Assembly: GCF_020921035.1 (NCBI RefSeq)
Contig: NC_063156.1
Location: forward strand, 27,080,283-27,144,282
DNA from: Rhodamnia argentea
Lineage: Eukaryota > Streptophyta > Magnoliopsida > Myrtales > Myrtaceae
DNA: 64,000 nucleotides
Reading direction: 5' to 3'
How positions within the stretch are numbered: position 1 is the stretch's first letter; every line of letters starts with the position of its first letter. Both the position numbers and the translations under genes were made by a program. Shown piece by piece: positions 41,385 through 51,419 of this stretch. Below the pieces are notes generated by a model. It saw nothing but the letters and a program-made list of their open reading frames with translations, had not been told where the DNA came from and ran no database searches.

Positions 41385-41822
41385 TTGAGCTTTATTTCTG
41401 ATTAGAAATATACTTTTCTATATCTATTCTCCAAACGAGTTTCTGAGCAAAGACACGTGTTTGATAACGACACAAAAGTTTTATTCCCAAAATAAAAATT
41501 CGTTTGATAACGGCATAAAATCTCTATAGTTGTTGGTCGTTGGGTATTGGTCGGTGACCGGTAGACGGTGAAGAGTGGATTGAGACCAACAACCGGCGGA
41601 TGTCAAACGAAGAAGAACGAATGGGAGCCGGGGACTAGAGACCAACAACGGGCGTCGGCAATTGGAGGTAGCGAATGGCGGTTGACGGATGGCAAATGGC
41701 AGCTGGCGGTTAGCAAACGAAGGAAGGGACATGAGAGGGGCAGCCGTTAGGGACCATAGATACGGTGGCATGCGCCTTGTGCCCAAGGGTTGGTAGCCAA
41801 CAAATGGCGACTAGAGGTAGGG

Positions 41823-41860
<38 letters not shown>

Positions 41861-42100
41861 GCGAGTAAGAGAGATGCAGCGAGTAATGATAAGAATTCAT
41901 ATTTCTGTTTTTATTCCACAAATGGAAAAGTAGACTTCTACTTCTTATTTATGTTATAAACCTATTTCTGGGCAAAAAATTTATCCTGAAAATAGAAAAA
42001 TGAATTTGCGTTATCAAACCAATTTTTGTTCTAAACCTGTTCCTCGGAACAGAAAAATAGAAAAAATGGAAGATAGAAGCGTTTTCATGCATGCCCTAAG
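41385..42100. mobile_element. Probable foldback/MITE element with GTTTGATAACG ends
   Basis: CGTTTGATAACG-type motifs near 41459 and 41501 are inverted as GCGTTATCAAACC near 42013. Nearby phrases TTTTATTCCCAAAATAAAAA and ATCCTGAAAATAGAAAAATG are also roughly inverse. The GC-richer centre, with a (GA)n run at 41827-41858, gives small ORFs that are not conserved proteins. A remnant of the same end type lies at 38090-38235. Confidence 0.5.
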
Positions 42101-42476
42101 TGATAAGATGAAAAGTTATATGGGACTCAAGTCATTACCAAAAAAAAATAAATTTATGACACTCAAATGAGCGGCATAGATAAGTGGAGACACTTAAGTG
42201 ATTAAAAAAAAAAGTTATGGTACTCTAGTAAATACAGTATAAAAGTTATGATACTCATATTGTTCTTTTATGTGAATAATCACTACAAAAAATGATTGTG
42301 GCTTTCCATGTTCTTAACTTTACCTAGTTGGAATAGGTTTCATATGTGTGATGGATACTTAGTTTGAGTTTAACGCGATTAAACTCCTTTGTTTTAATAC
42401 TTTTATAAAATCCTGCTTGCTTTATAAGGGTTTCCATTTTACATAGAAGTTCTACATCCCAAGTAAGGATTGAGCT

Positions 42477-42494
42477 AAGGCCAAAAAAAAAAAG
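42477..42494 (+). mobile_element. Poly(A) micro-insertion with 14-bp target duplication
   Basis: AAGGCC followed by an A-run lies between perfect copies of GTAAGGATTGAGCT (42463-42476 and 42495-42508). Confidence 0.75.
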
Positions 42495-42548
42495 GTAAGG
42501 ATTGAGCTTCTTATTTGTGCATCGGCTTGATTTTGACGATGTGCAATC

Positions 42549-43229
42549 GGCAAAAGGACATTTCTTATGCCAAAAGGTTATGTATGGAGATCGCTTTGAT
42601 GTCAAAAGTTTTAATTCGATTACTTTATTGCCAAGTTGGGAAAAAAAAATGATAACTTTGGTGCCTCCGGCAAAAAATTACAACCAATCTCAATACATGG
42701 CATTTTTAATTAATTTTTGAATTTTAATTAGTATTTTTAAAAAAATGAAGTCCACGTGGATTCCACGTGGGCTTCAAAATTTTAAAAAAAAAAATAGCTT
42801 TTTAAAAAAGAAAAATTAACAGAAATTATTTAAAATAAATTGAAATTAGTTTAAAAATTTAGAAAAGAAAAGATAGGCAAAGGCGGCGAGGGCTTGATGT
42901 AACCCTCGCTGCCGACAACGGTGGGGCATGGTCAGGGGGGTTACCAAGGTGGGGAGGCGCTGCCTCGCCGCCTAGTTATCCCTCTTTTTTTTTTTATAGC
43001 TTTTTTATGAATTTTTCAACTTATTTTTAAATAAAAATATAAATTTAATAAAAAAAATTTCGTTGTGGGCCTCCAGTGAGTCACATCAACGTCATATATT
43101 AATAAGAAAGTGCCACGTCGGATTTTCGACAAAAAATATCGGAGTTGATACTAAAATTATACGATTGAAATTTTTGGCGTCAAAGTGATCTCCATACACA
43201 ACTTTTGACATTAAAAGTGCCCTTTTGCA
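42549..43229. mobile_element. MULE-like foldback element with about 100-bp inverted ends
   Basis: Target duplication ATGTGCAATC (42539-42548 and 43230-43239). The left end GGCAAAAGGACATTT is the inverse of the right end AAAAGTGCCCTTTTGCA. Pairing continues through GGTTATGTATGGAGATCGCTTTGATG / GATCTCCATACACAACTTTTGACATT. No transposase. The 9-10-bp duplication with long TIRs fits the Mutator superfamily. Sequence at 47150 preserves a related uninterrupted context. Confidence 0.75.
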
Positions 43230-43239
43230 ATGTGCAATC

Positions 43240-43870
43240 AAACCAAGTTGTTACCGGTTTGGTTTGAGTTAGAGATTTTTTTCAGACCGGTCCGTTCGGT
43301 TTGGGCTGCAAGTACCTCAAGACAAAACTAAATCAACCATTAACATCCCCAATCGACTGGTAGCCGTAGGTAAATATTCGGCCAAATGAAAGTGCCAAGT
43401 CAGCCGTCTAAGTCAACTCCATCTCCCTCCAAGAAAAGAGAAGGATGTGACAACCCATTGCTTACGTCATCGGCTGACGCCAGCATCGCCAAGGTATAGT
43501 GACATCCCTTCCCACGATGCTGTGCAATCAAGAAATAATCAGAAAGAGCCAAGGTCACCAGATTCATTTCCCATTCGCTTGTCCGCCAACTAACACATGG
43601 AGGAAGAGATTACTGGTTTATTTCATGCAACCACTCTCCGTTGACTCCTCCTTGAGTTTTATTTGTTGACTTCCATGTGGGGCATAACTCAAGCAGGGTT
43701 TCACATTGAATAGTAAATGTGGTAAAACATAGTTAGTTGGGCAAGCGAAAAACTTTTGATCATGTCTTTTCGTATTATAATCTGAAGGCACGAGTGTGGA
43801 GACTCGGATGCCTGGGACACGCCACAAGCCCTACGAATTGGTTAAGCTCAAGCCTTTTGGCCTGTGTAGA
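43240..43870. repeat. Upstream duplicated segment, unit 3
   Basis: Diverged copy of the 35640, 38690 and 47150 segments (AAGTCAGCCGTCTAAGTCAA, CACATTGAATAGTAAATGTG, CATGGAGGAAGAG). Confidence 0.75.
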
Positions 43871-43887
43871 TATCTTGATCCAGAGAA

Positions 43888-44075
43888 ATTTTCAGATTTT
43901 CTCCCTTATCTATGCGTGTTACGTTAACCCTTCTTGATTGATGCTACGCTTTATACTAACATTGTTCTCCCTTTCAAGCACTCTAACGGGAACGCTGAAG
44001 ATTGGCTAATAATACCGCCAGAGATGATGCTTAAACAGCTTGCTTTGATCGGTTCAAAGGATTAGTTATACATTC
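43888..44075. repeat. Duplicated copy of the oxygenase 3' flank
   Basis: TTTTCAGATTTTCTCCCTT, GCTTTATACTAACATT, CTCCCTTTCAAGCA, CCAGAGATGATGCTT and GGTTCAAAGGATTA correspond in order to 33985-34170. No oxygenase coding sequence is included. Confidence 0.75.
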
Positions 44076-44198
44076 AGGATACTCACTGATTTTTTGGGTG
44101 ACCATTACACAACATGGCCTCATTAGTCATTACTATCATGATACAGAGATTGGGAATCTTTGACAATTGAGTTTTTTAACTTAGTACAAAATTGGCTC

Positions 44199-44708
44199 TC
44201 AAAAATCCACTTGCTCACATAGGCACTGCGTTCTCAATTTCTCTGCCTTCCATTCCCTATTTACCTTGTCAATAAAAGCTTCAACCCTTCTTCTGAATTC
44301 TTCGTCGTCTTCGTCGTCGTCATTGTCATCGTCATTATTACTTTCGCCGTCGTCTTCGTCGTCGTCATTCTCATCGTCATTATTACTTTCGCTGTCATTT
44401 TCGTCGTCATCTTCGTCATCATCGTTGTAGCCCCCGCCTTCCTTCTCCAAGTTTTCACAGACGCATAATAACTCCAGGACCTCCGGCGACGTCCCCTCAT
44501 CTTCGGGCGACCGCTCAATGTCTATTCTTTGCTCATCCACCAGGCTGCTGTGGGCGAGAATTGGAAGATGAAACTCGCTTCCCTCGTCGGAATCCGAGCT
44601 GGGTTTTGGGGACATAAGGATGATGACTATCAGTAGATTGCAGAAACAGAAGACGGCGAGAGAGTTGGAGGCCACCTGAGTTACCGAGTCCGCGGTGATA
44701 TCCAACAT
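44199..44708 (-). CDS. DUF761-type small acidic protein, copy 3 (expanded acidic tract)
   Basis: ATG at 44708 (MLDITADSVTQVASNS) gives 169 aa; the longer frame above it has no ATG and runs into the TATA region. Layout matches copy 2: hydrophobic helix (LAVFCFCNLLIVIILM), DEQRIDIERSP, acidic tract, then EEFRRRVEAFIDKVNREWKA and CEQVDF. The acidic tract is about 23 residues longer because a SESNNDDENDDDEDDG-like block is repeated, by expansion of GAC/GAT/GAA-type codons. It is probably membrane-anchored or -associated; function unknown. All segments are in frame. Confidence 0.82.
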   Translation of the reverse strand: MLDITADSVTQVASNSLAVFCFCNLLIVIILMSPKPSSDSDEGSEFHLPILAHSSLVDEQRIDIERSPEDEGTSPEVLELLCVCENLEKEGGGYNDDDEDDDENDSESNNDDENDDDEDDGESNNDDDNDDDEDDEEFRRRVEAFIDKVNREWKAEKLRTQCLCEQVDF

Positions 44709-44792
44709 TGCCACGGGAAAAAACTCAGGACAGAAACGAGAGAGAGAGAGAGAAAAGGGAAAAGCGCTGATGCAGAAGATGTGTGTCAAGGC

Positions 44793-44803
44793 CTTTTTTA
44801 TAG
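44793..44803 (-). promoter_or_regulatory. TATA box of DUF761 copy 3
   Basis: CTATAAAAAAG followed by GCCTTG on the minus strand, about 90 bp upstream of ATG 44708. Conserved with copies 1 and 2. Confidence 0.75.
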
Positions 44804-45035
44804 CTTCAGTGACGGAGAAGTGCGATGGATAAGTGATAAAAGGGGCGGTGCGAAAGCTGCAGCGAATTGGGATATTATAGGCCTGCTTTGGCCTTTGTTA
44901 GAGCGTTGACTAAAACTTGTGAAGCTTCTCGCTAGCTTTCGCTAACGAAGTTTCTCTCCATTTTCAAGTATAAAGTTCATTATCTGGAGAGAGAGCCCAC
45001 ATGCAGTGCCATTCTTCAACTACTTCGTAGCTTCT

Positions 45036-45056
45036 TTTATTTTTTTTTTGGGTCGA
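45036..45056 (-). mobile_element. Poly(A) micro-insertion with 18-bp target duplication
   Basis: A 21-nt insert (T-rich, then GGGTCGA) lies between perfect copies of AACTACTTCGTAGCTTCT (45018-45035 and 45057-45074). The minus-strand reading is TCGACCC plus an A-tail ending ATAAA. Confidence 0.85.
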
Positions 45057-45099
45057 AACTACTTCGTAGCTTCTAATGTCATCAAGATGACATATCTCT

Positions 45100-45860
45100 C
45101 TTTTTTTTTTTCCTTAATAGTAAAAAATGCGAAAATTCCAAATAAAGATATGAATTGCCCTCATTTTCTCATACAAGTACCTGAAATAGACATTATTTCA
45201 AACATAGAAAATGAAATGCCCTCGTTATTTAAAAAAGGGCTTGACCAAGGTTATTTTCGTCATTTACATTATTTAATTTTTTTTTTTCTTTTTTTGCCCG
45301 TGGCTTGTCTCAAGCGATGGCCGACCATCGGCAAGGGCGGGCAAGGCGATCCTTGCCAGTAGCCGGCAAGGGTAGCCCTTGCCCCGACCGGGAGAGGCCA
45401 CTTATCCCTCTCTGGTGGTCATCGATCACCCAAGATCGGCCAACGGCGAAAAGAAAGGAAAAAAATCAGAAAATTGTAAATAATGAAAATACCCTTGATC
45501 GAGCCTTTCTTTAAAATAATGAAGGCACTTCAAGCACTTGTTTAAAATAATGTCCACTTTGAACCCTTATTTGAGAAAATAGTGGCATTTCAAGCTCTTA
45601 TTTAGAATTTTCTCTTAAGAAATTTTAGAATTTCTTTTCCGTAATTGCAAAAATCGTCCATGCCGGCGTCTACTGTGCCAAGTAGGACAACCAACATCCT
45701 CGTCATCGATTTTCAGCAAAAATTAATAGAACGGACTGCATTGGCAAATTGTCAAAAGATTTATGACTAAATTAGCAAAATTAAAAAATTTAGGATTGAA
45801 TTGGTTATCGCACGATAAGTTTAGGATTTCTTTGGTAATTTTTCCCTATACTAATTTTTC
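45100..45860. other. Repeat-derived region, foldback remnants
   Basis: Blocks TTCCAAATAAAGATATGAA (45136) and CAAGCTCTTATTTAGAATT (45592) are roughly inverse. The right part (TTTAGGATTGAATTGG) matches family a foldback ends. The GC-rich piece at 45295-45440 resembles those inside other elements. No gene. Confidence 0.4.
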
Positions 45861-45939
45861 ATTTTTGGTCGAATCCCTACACTAGTTGACTTAATTAGAA
45901 AAAAATATTCTGGTTATGGAAAGTAAAAGTGATTTCGTT

Positions 45940-46310
45940 GAGTATAAGATCGCTTCACACCCCGTGGCGCTCACACCTCTTGCCTATGGAAGTTCTGCTC
46001 AAAAGCCTCGTCCAAGAACTGAACCGACAAGATCGTTTATGCTTCGGCTTGCAGAAATTATTTCTTGCCCCATTGCTTCGGTTTCAAACCGATAAAATCA
46101 AACCAAATCGAGAAATGTAGTTAATAACCTTTTGTCTTATTGACTAGTGAATTTCATAGTTTAGCATATAGCCGTGGACGTCTTCCCATTTAAGAATTCT
46201 CACAGTCGAATTAAAAGTCCCTCGTTTATAGATATTTTTTCTTGAATAATCACCAAAAAAAGTTATCATGCTCTTTCATGTTCTCAACTTTAGCTAGTTA
46301 ATATAATATC

Positions 46311-46341
<31 letters not shown>

Positions 46342-46440
46342 TCTGACCAAAAGAAAATAGATATATTTTGCGTTGGGTATGTTTTATTTGATTTAATCAT
46401 GATTATATAATCCTTTCCATTTTAATGTTGTATAAAACTA
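45940..46440. repeat. Middle block of duplicated unit 4
   Basis: GAACCGACAAGATCG, TGCTTCGG and TCATGTTCTCAACTTTAGC correspond to blocks at 38270-38640 and 40380-40640. Includes an (AT)n run at about 46310-46336. Confidence 0.6.
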
Positions 46441-46453
46441 TTGTTTGCTTTTT

Positions 46454-47133
46454 GGGAAAATTGTCCAAAAATTTCAAATGTATTACACTTTTGCTAATTC
46501 GATATTCAATCTTTTTTTTTTTTTCAAAAGTCTTGAACTTTTTAATTGCGACAATTAAGTCCTAAACATTTTCACATTTTTTCAATTGAGTTTTTTTTTT
46601 TTTGGTCGGGATTTCCAGTTGAGTTCATCCGGCTAATTTTGGCTAGAAATCAGTAAGGTGGACTTTAACCGTCCTACATGGTAGGTTGGCATTGACATGG
46701 ATAATTTTTAATAATATATCATTAACTTTTTTTTGAATTTGCTATGTCTCTTCTTTTCTTTTTCCTTTTATAATTGTGGTATGCAAGGGCCAACGGCAAG
46801 GGTGTCAGCCTTGCCTGGATCTAGGCAAGGGCCTAGTGTCCTCACCCATACCAGGTGAAGGTCGCTAGCCCTTGGCGGTGGCTAGCGACCTTGTTGGCCA
46901 TAGTTGTAAAAAAAAAAATACAAAGAAAAAAAAAAATGAATTCGAAAAATAGTAAAATATATTATTACAAATTATTCATGTCGGCGTCGGTCATCTCACG
47001 TAGAATGACAGGTGCCCACCTCATCTATTTCTTTATAAAATTAGCCGGATGGACTTAATTGGCCAAACATAAAAATATTTATGACCCAATTGGTAAAATT
47101 GCAATAAATTTAAAATTTTTTGAATAATTTTCC
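46454..47133. mobile_element. Foldback-type element (family a)
   Basis: The left end GGGAAAATTGTCCAAAAATT pairs with the inverse of the right end TTTTTTGAATAATTTTCCC. Adjacent CTAATTCG / CCAATTGG-type repeats are also inverted. About 680 bp with a GC-rich centre. Contains a probable micro-insertion near 46591-46614. Confidence 0.6.
46591..46614 (-). mobile_element. Probable poly(A) micro-insertion with imperfect target duplication
   Basis: A T-run followed by GGTCGGGATTTC lies between CAATTGAGTT (46583) and CAGTTGAGTT (46616), one mismatch apart. Confidence 0.5.
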
Positions 47134-47149
47134 CTTACTTTTTAACGAT

Positions 47150-49640
47150 GTGCATTGTACATTGAAGTGTATCAGCTTGAAACCAAGTTATCGGGGTCGG
47201 TTCGAGCTGTGATCTTATCGATTCGGTCGGGGTATGAAATTTTCCGGCGCGGGCTTTTGTTCGGTTTGGGCCGAAAGTGCCTATAGACCAAACCAGCTCG
47301 CGCCATTAACATCTCCAATCGACCTGTGGGCCAACACGAAACTACCAAGTCAGCTGTCCAAGTCAACTCCATCACCTCCAAGGAAAGAGGAGCACGCGGA
47401 TACGACGCGCAATCGCCACGTCATCGGTTGACGTCAGCCTCACCAAGGTACATTGACGTCCCCTCTCCCATGATGTTTTACGGTTGAGAATTGATCAGAA
47501 TGGGTGGAAGTCGCCGGATAGGTCGGCAACAAACAACGAGCGTTAAATGTCGTCATTCAGTTGGGAGTTGCTTGTCGAACAACCAACACATGGAGGAACG
47601 GTGTGCAGTGCAGGGTAAATTTCATGCAACCACTCCAATTTTTGTTCTTTCCAGGAAGCTTGATTTCCACGAGTTGACTTCTATTCGAGGACTTAGTAAA
47701 GCATGGTTTCACATTGAATCGTAAATGCGCCAAAACATAGTTGGGTAAACCAAGAACCTTTTTTATCACAAAAAAAAAAAAAAAAAACCCCACAAACTTT
47801 ATGTCATCTCATTTTTTTAAGACTTCTTGATTCATCATGCAATTGCTCTAGGTCTACATACAACTAATCTAGGGTCACGAAAGCATGGAGACTTGACTAT
47901 ATCTAGAGACCCATGGGGTGCCGTATAAGCTCTATGAACCAATTAATTTGGGGTCTTTTGCCCTATTTAGATGTCTCGACTTAGAGCGGTTTATGCACTC
48001 TGTTGGTAGGATTTCCAACATATGACATCCAATTCCTAAGCTGGAAAATCCCGCAACGCTTCAACCAACTCCGTCGGCCCGAAGGGAATAGTTCATGTAG
48101 ACCTGTCAAAATGGGTCTAAAACCCATTTAATAACCCACAAGCATTTAAATTGGTCATAAATAGGTCATAACAAACTTACCAAGCCAACATAATGGTTCT
48201 TCAAAATAAAGAGGCCAAAATAAGTGGGTTATAAATGGGTCCATTGTAAATTCATTTACAACCCACTTAAGGTAATCCACTTAAGAGGCCTTTGCCATTT
48301 CTTTCACATTTCTTTTTGTTTGTTTTTCCTTTCCTTTTTGTTTTTTTTTTCTTTTACCTTTATTTTTTATTTTTAATTCTGTTTGTTAATTTGTTTCCTA
48401 CGAAGCCGGTGAGGGCGCGGGCCAACCCTCGCTTGTGGTCGGCGTTGGTGAGAGTTGCGACCCTCCCCAGCGACTCGCGCCTCTCGAACTCCGGTGATGC
48501 TCGGTCTCCGACACCTCGCTAGTGTAGTTGCTAATTTTACTTCAAATTTCCCAATTTAACTTGTTTTCTTCCTCCTTTTTTAGCGATTCGCACTCCATGA
48601 TAAGGTTTTTGGGTTAGTAATTACCTTTCTAAAAGTTCTCTGTTGCCAATCTCATGCATGTTTTTTGTTGCGGGTTTGATGGGGTATTAGTGAGACAAGA
48701 AAGTACTAAATCGGAGAATTTTCGAGAGAGACCTTCATTGGTATATTGCAATATGGAAATTAGAATAAACACATTTTTTTAGCTTGAGGTCGGCGAGGGT
48801 TGGGTGGCAATGCTCGCCGGTCTCTTTTGGTCTAAAAAAAAAAAAAACCATTGAGCATCGCCGGCTGACCCTCATTGGTCTTAGAAGAAAATAAAAAAAT
48901 CAAAAATTTAAAAGAAATAAAAATAAAAAAATCAGATTTTTTTCAAATTATAAAAAAAAATATAAAAACATAAGAAATATAAAAATTGTCCATAATCATT
49001 TAGTAATATAATTTTTTTAGAAGTGTTAAGAAATAAGTTTTCCTAGATTTGATTAAATTTAGAAGTACTTTAATGATATGGAGTCAAGTCGGGTATGGGT
49101 TGGGTATGGGTATGGGTCGGGTCGGGTATGAATCGAGAAATTTACACTATGCATAAATTGATCATAAATTGGTTAATGGGTCAACTTGAATCGGATTATT
49201 TATGACCCGACCCAACTCACCCAATTGACAAGTCTAAGTTCATGTCATTATTTGGGGACAAAGAGGTTGTGAATGACCAAAGCGCGGGTTAAGCGCATTT
49301 CTTTGTGCGTCATGTGACTCAAGACCCCACTAGTCAGTCGTGAACGCGTATGGGCCGTAGTCATCACTCACAAGCCCTTAGTCCATAATGGGCCCAGGCC
49401 CTATGCTTAAGCCCGGATTGGCAAGCCTGTGAAAGCTGCACCGCTGATATACTAGCTAGTTAAAGCACGTTAAAGTGGCATCTGGTTCACGAGAACCACC
49501 ACATTTGATTTTGTAATTGCTGAAGAAGAGATGGTATTTCAATCCTAAGCCTTACTCAGCTAAAAGAACCACATCGTTTGCACTTGCAAACTCCATGCAT
49601 TATTTGAGAAACGATCAAGGATGAAGTTGGATATAAGCAT
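47150..49640. repeat. Upstream duplicated segment, unit 4 (split by a hAT-like element)
   Basis: Ordered matches to unit 1: AAGTCAGCTGTCCAAGTCAA, CAATTTTTGTTCTTTCCAG, TTCACATTGAATCG, GCATGGAGACTTG, then after the insertion GGGGACAAAGAGGTTGTGAATGA and GGGCCGTAGTCATCACTCAC, up to GACAAGACC near 49710. Confidence 0.75.
48098..49236. mobile_element. Non-autonomous hAT-like element, 1139 bp, with perfect 8-bp target duplication
   Basis: AGTTCATG occurs directly before (48090-48097) and after (49237-49244). The ends TAGACCTGTCAAAATGGGT and ACCCAATTGACAAGTCTA are inverse with few mismatches. In unit 1 the homologous site reads GGAATAGGCCATGTCATTG (near 36498) without any insertion. The body lacks transposase and includes CGGGTATGGGT-type repeats near 49090. 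Confidence 0.9.
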
Positions 49641-49719
49641 ATACTATCAACTTAGGCTCGGCCCCCTCGACCCAAATAAGCCGAAAGAGTGATGTTGTGT
49701 CGGTCTTTGACAAGACCTT

Positions 49720-50090
49720 TCATGTAAGTCCGGCTAGATTTAAAGATTTATGCTAAGACGGATAAGCTTGGACAACAAGTTAGGCCCAACTTTAGGGTTT
49801 CGTTCAACTCAGCCCCCTGTATGATCAAATTCTATTATCAACAAGTGTCTGGTGTTTGCCAAAATGATTGAAACCAAAGGAACTCGGAAAGGAGAGCCCC
49901 GCGAATTATGACATACGACGTCAAACGTCTTGGAATTGAAACAGAGTTTGACGGTCACGAAAACTACACGTGTTAATGCATCGACGAATTAAGAACTCTT
50001 AAACATAATCTGTATTAATGTACAATGCTCCAAATCGGAATATAAACAAGGCAGGCATTTAAGAAGAAACTAGCAAGAACTGATGATGAA
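49720..50090. other. Intergenic, no feature seen
   Basis: No ORF or repeat with support. Confidence 0.4.
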
Positions 50091-50102
50091 GAAGACACAA
50101 GT

Positions 50103-50308
50103 AGAACCACCCACCTGAGTGGCGCCGCCTGTTCGCGCACTCTTCCTCTCGCAAAAGGTCGAGCGTTCTCTTCCTCTCGCAAAAGGTCGAGCGTTCGAAT
50201 CCCAAGGGCATCGCATGGTGATTTAACCGGTGGCACGTGTGTGGTGGCTAACACGTGTTACCCCCAGGGTTTATCCCCGGCTGTCGGCCGTGCGAGGGTT
50301 CCTTGGGT

Positions 50309-50340
<32 letters not shown>
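50103..50340 (+). mobile_element. tRNA-type SINE with 34-nt A-tail and target duplication
   Basis: Flanked by AAGACACAAGT (50092-50102 and 50341-50351). The 5' part has a B-box-like GCGTTCGAATCCC (50191-50203) and a plausible A-box region near CCACCTGAGTGG. The tRNA-unrelated body ends CCTTGGGTCAT before about 33 As. A 28-bp block starting CTCTTCCTCTCGCAAAAGG is perfectly duplicated in tandem (50140-50167 and 50168-50195), inside the promoter region. The long tail and clean duplication imply a young insertion. Confidence 0.88.
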
Positions 50341-50344
<4 letters not shown>

Positions 50345-50875
50345 CACAAGTGAAAATAAAGTGGCAACAGAGAAGAGATAAAGGAGGGACAAAAGACCAG
50401 AACCCTGCTGAGAAAAACAGGTGGCCCAGCCAGCCGGACGCAAACACAAAACTGCAAAGGCAGATTAGACAAAAGGGTACGAACGAACGAGGGAAGAAGA
50501 AGAAGAAGAACAGAGAGAAAAAGGAGTTGAAGAAGCAGATGGAATAAAGAGAGGGCTGTGCATGTCATGTACGTATGGTTAGGGCTCCTTTTGCTAAAGC
50601 GATGACGAAGCAGAAGGGCGAGAGGATTCAGAGATTTTAAATAGCAAAAGCTGACAACTCCTGCATCATCTGCGAGTGGGGAAGAAGGAAGGCGGGCAAG
50701 GGCAAAAGGAAAAGCAAAGCTGAGGCGACGTGATTCAAAAGCACGCGCACTCCGATAACCAAACAAGAAACCCACGGGCCCAACAGCTGTTCAAACGAGC
50801 TGAGGAAGAAAAGGAATCTGGTGGTCCTTCCATGGTGCCCATCGTCCCAAAGACTATAGCAAGAACATGCGTACT

Positions 50876-51079
50876 TTAATGGATCCATGGAGACCGGGTA
50901 CTGTTCCATCCTGTCCCGACCTCCGGACATGTCGGGTCTTGTGACAGCTCCAAGACGTCCGCTTCGTCGTTGGCGTTTGTTGGGAGCATATTCAAATCAC
51001 TCTCTCCCCAGTCAGCATCAGGTCGAAACCCAAAAGGGTCTGCAAATTCCTGTCGGTTCTCCATCTTCTCTTGGGACAA
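50876..51079 (-). CDS. Unidentified acidic coding-like ORF (possible terminal exon or relic)
   Basis: The minus frame stays open from about 51150 to the TAA at 50876-50878. It reads TYDCETRSYEEPRLSQEKME, NRQEFADPFGFRPDADWGES, DLNMLPTNANDEADVLELSQ and so on. The first in-frame ATG is near 51064. Composition is protein-like (acidic, few stops, varied residues), but no family is recognised. A foldback element begins just upstream at about 51140, so 5' exons may be lost or lie across it. Treat as hypothetical. Confidence 0.3.
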   Translation of the reverse strand: MSQEKMENRQEFADPFGFRPDADWGESDLNMLPTNANDEADVLELSQDPTCPEVGTGWNSTRSPWIH

Positions 51080-51139
51080 TCGGGGCTCTTCGTAGGACCG
51101 TGTTTCGCAGTCATAGGTGAAGTTATGCGAGCACAGACG

Positions 51140-51412
51140 AGGGATAAGGGCACAAATGATTCCCGAGCTTTGATCAAAATATGCAATGTTATCTCTGAAT
51201 TTTGACCTAATATGAAATATGCGGTTCCTCGACTTTTGTTATATGTTCCACTTAGTTCACGTTCGGGGATACTATTGAACATATCATATAGTTCAAGGAC
51301 TAAGTTAAATATACATCGAAAGTGAAGGGATCACATTGCATATTTAACCAAATTTCGGGGACCACTTTGCATATTTGGCAAAAATTCGGAGATCAGTTGT
51401 GCCATTTTCCCA
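51140..51412. mobile_element. Foldback-type element (family b)
   Basis: The left part AAATGATTCCCGAGCTTTGA and ATATGCAATG is inverted in the right part (CATTGCATATTTAACC, TTCGGAGATCAGTTGTGCCATTTTCCC). The centre ATTGAACATATCATATAGTTC resembles the centres at 21600 and 60540. Confidence 0.55.
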
Positions 51413-51419
51413 TAAAGAC

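Noticed and set aside
44709..44789. Longer N-terminus for DUF761 copy 3
   Set aside because: The extension starts with TTG, lies within the TATA/5' UTR region and is absent from copies 1 and 2.
50308..50775. 155-codon minus-strand ORF
   Set aside because: Begins in ordinary flank and ends in the poly(A) of the SINE; Leu/Phe/Ser low complexity, no domain.
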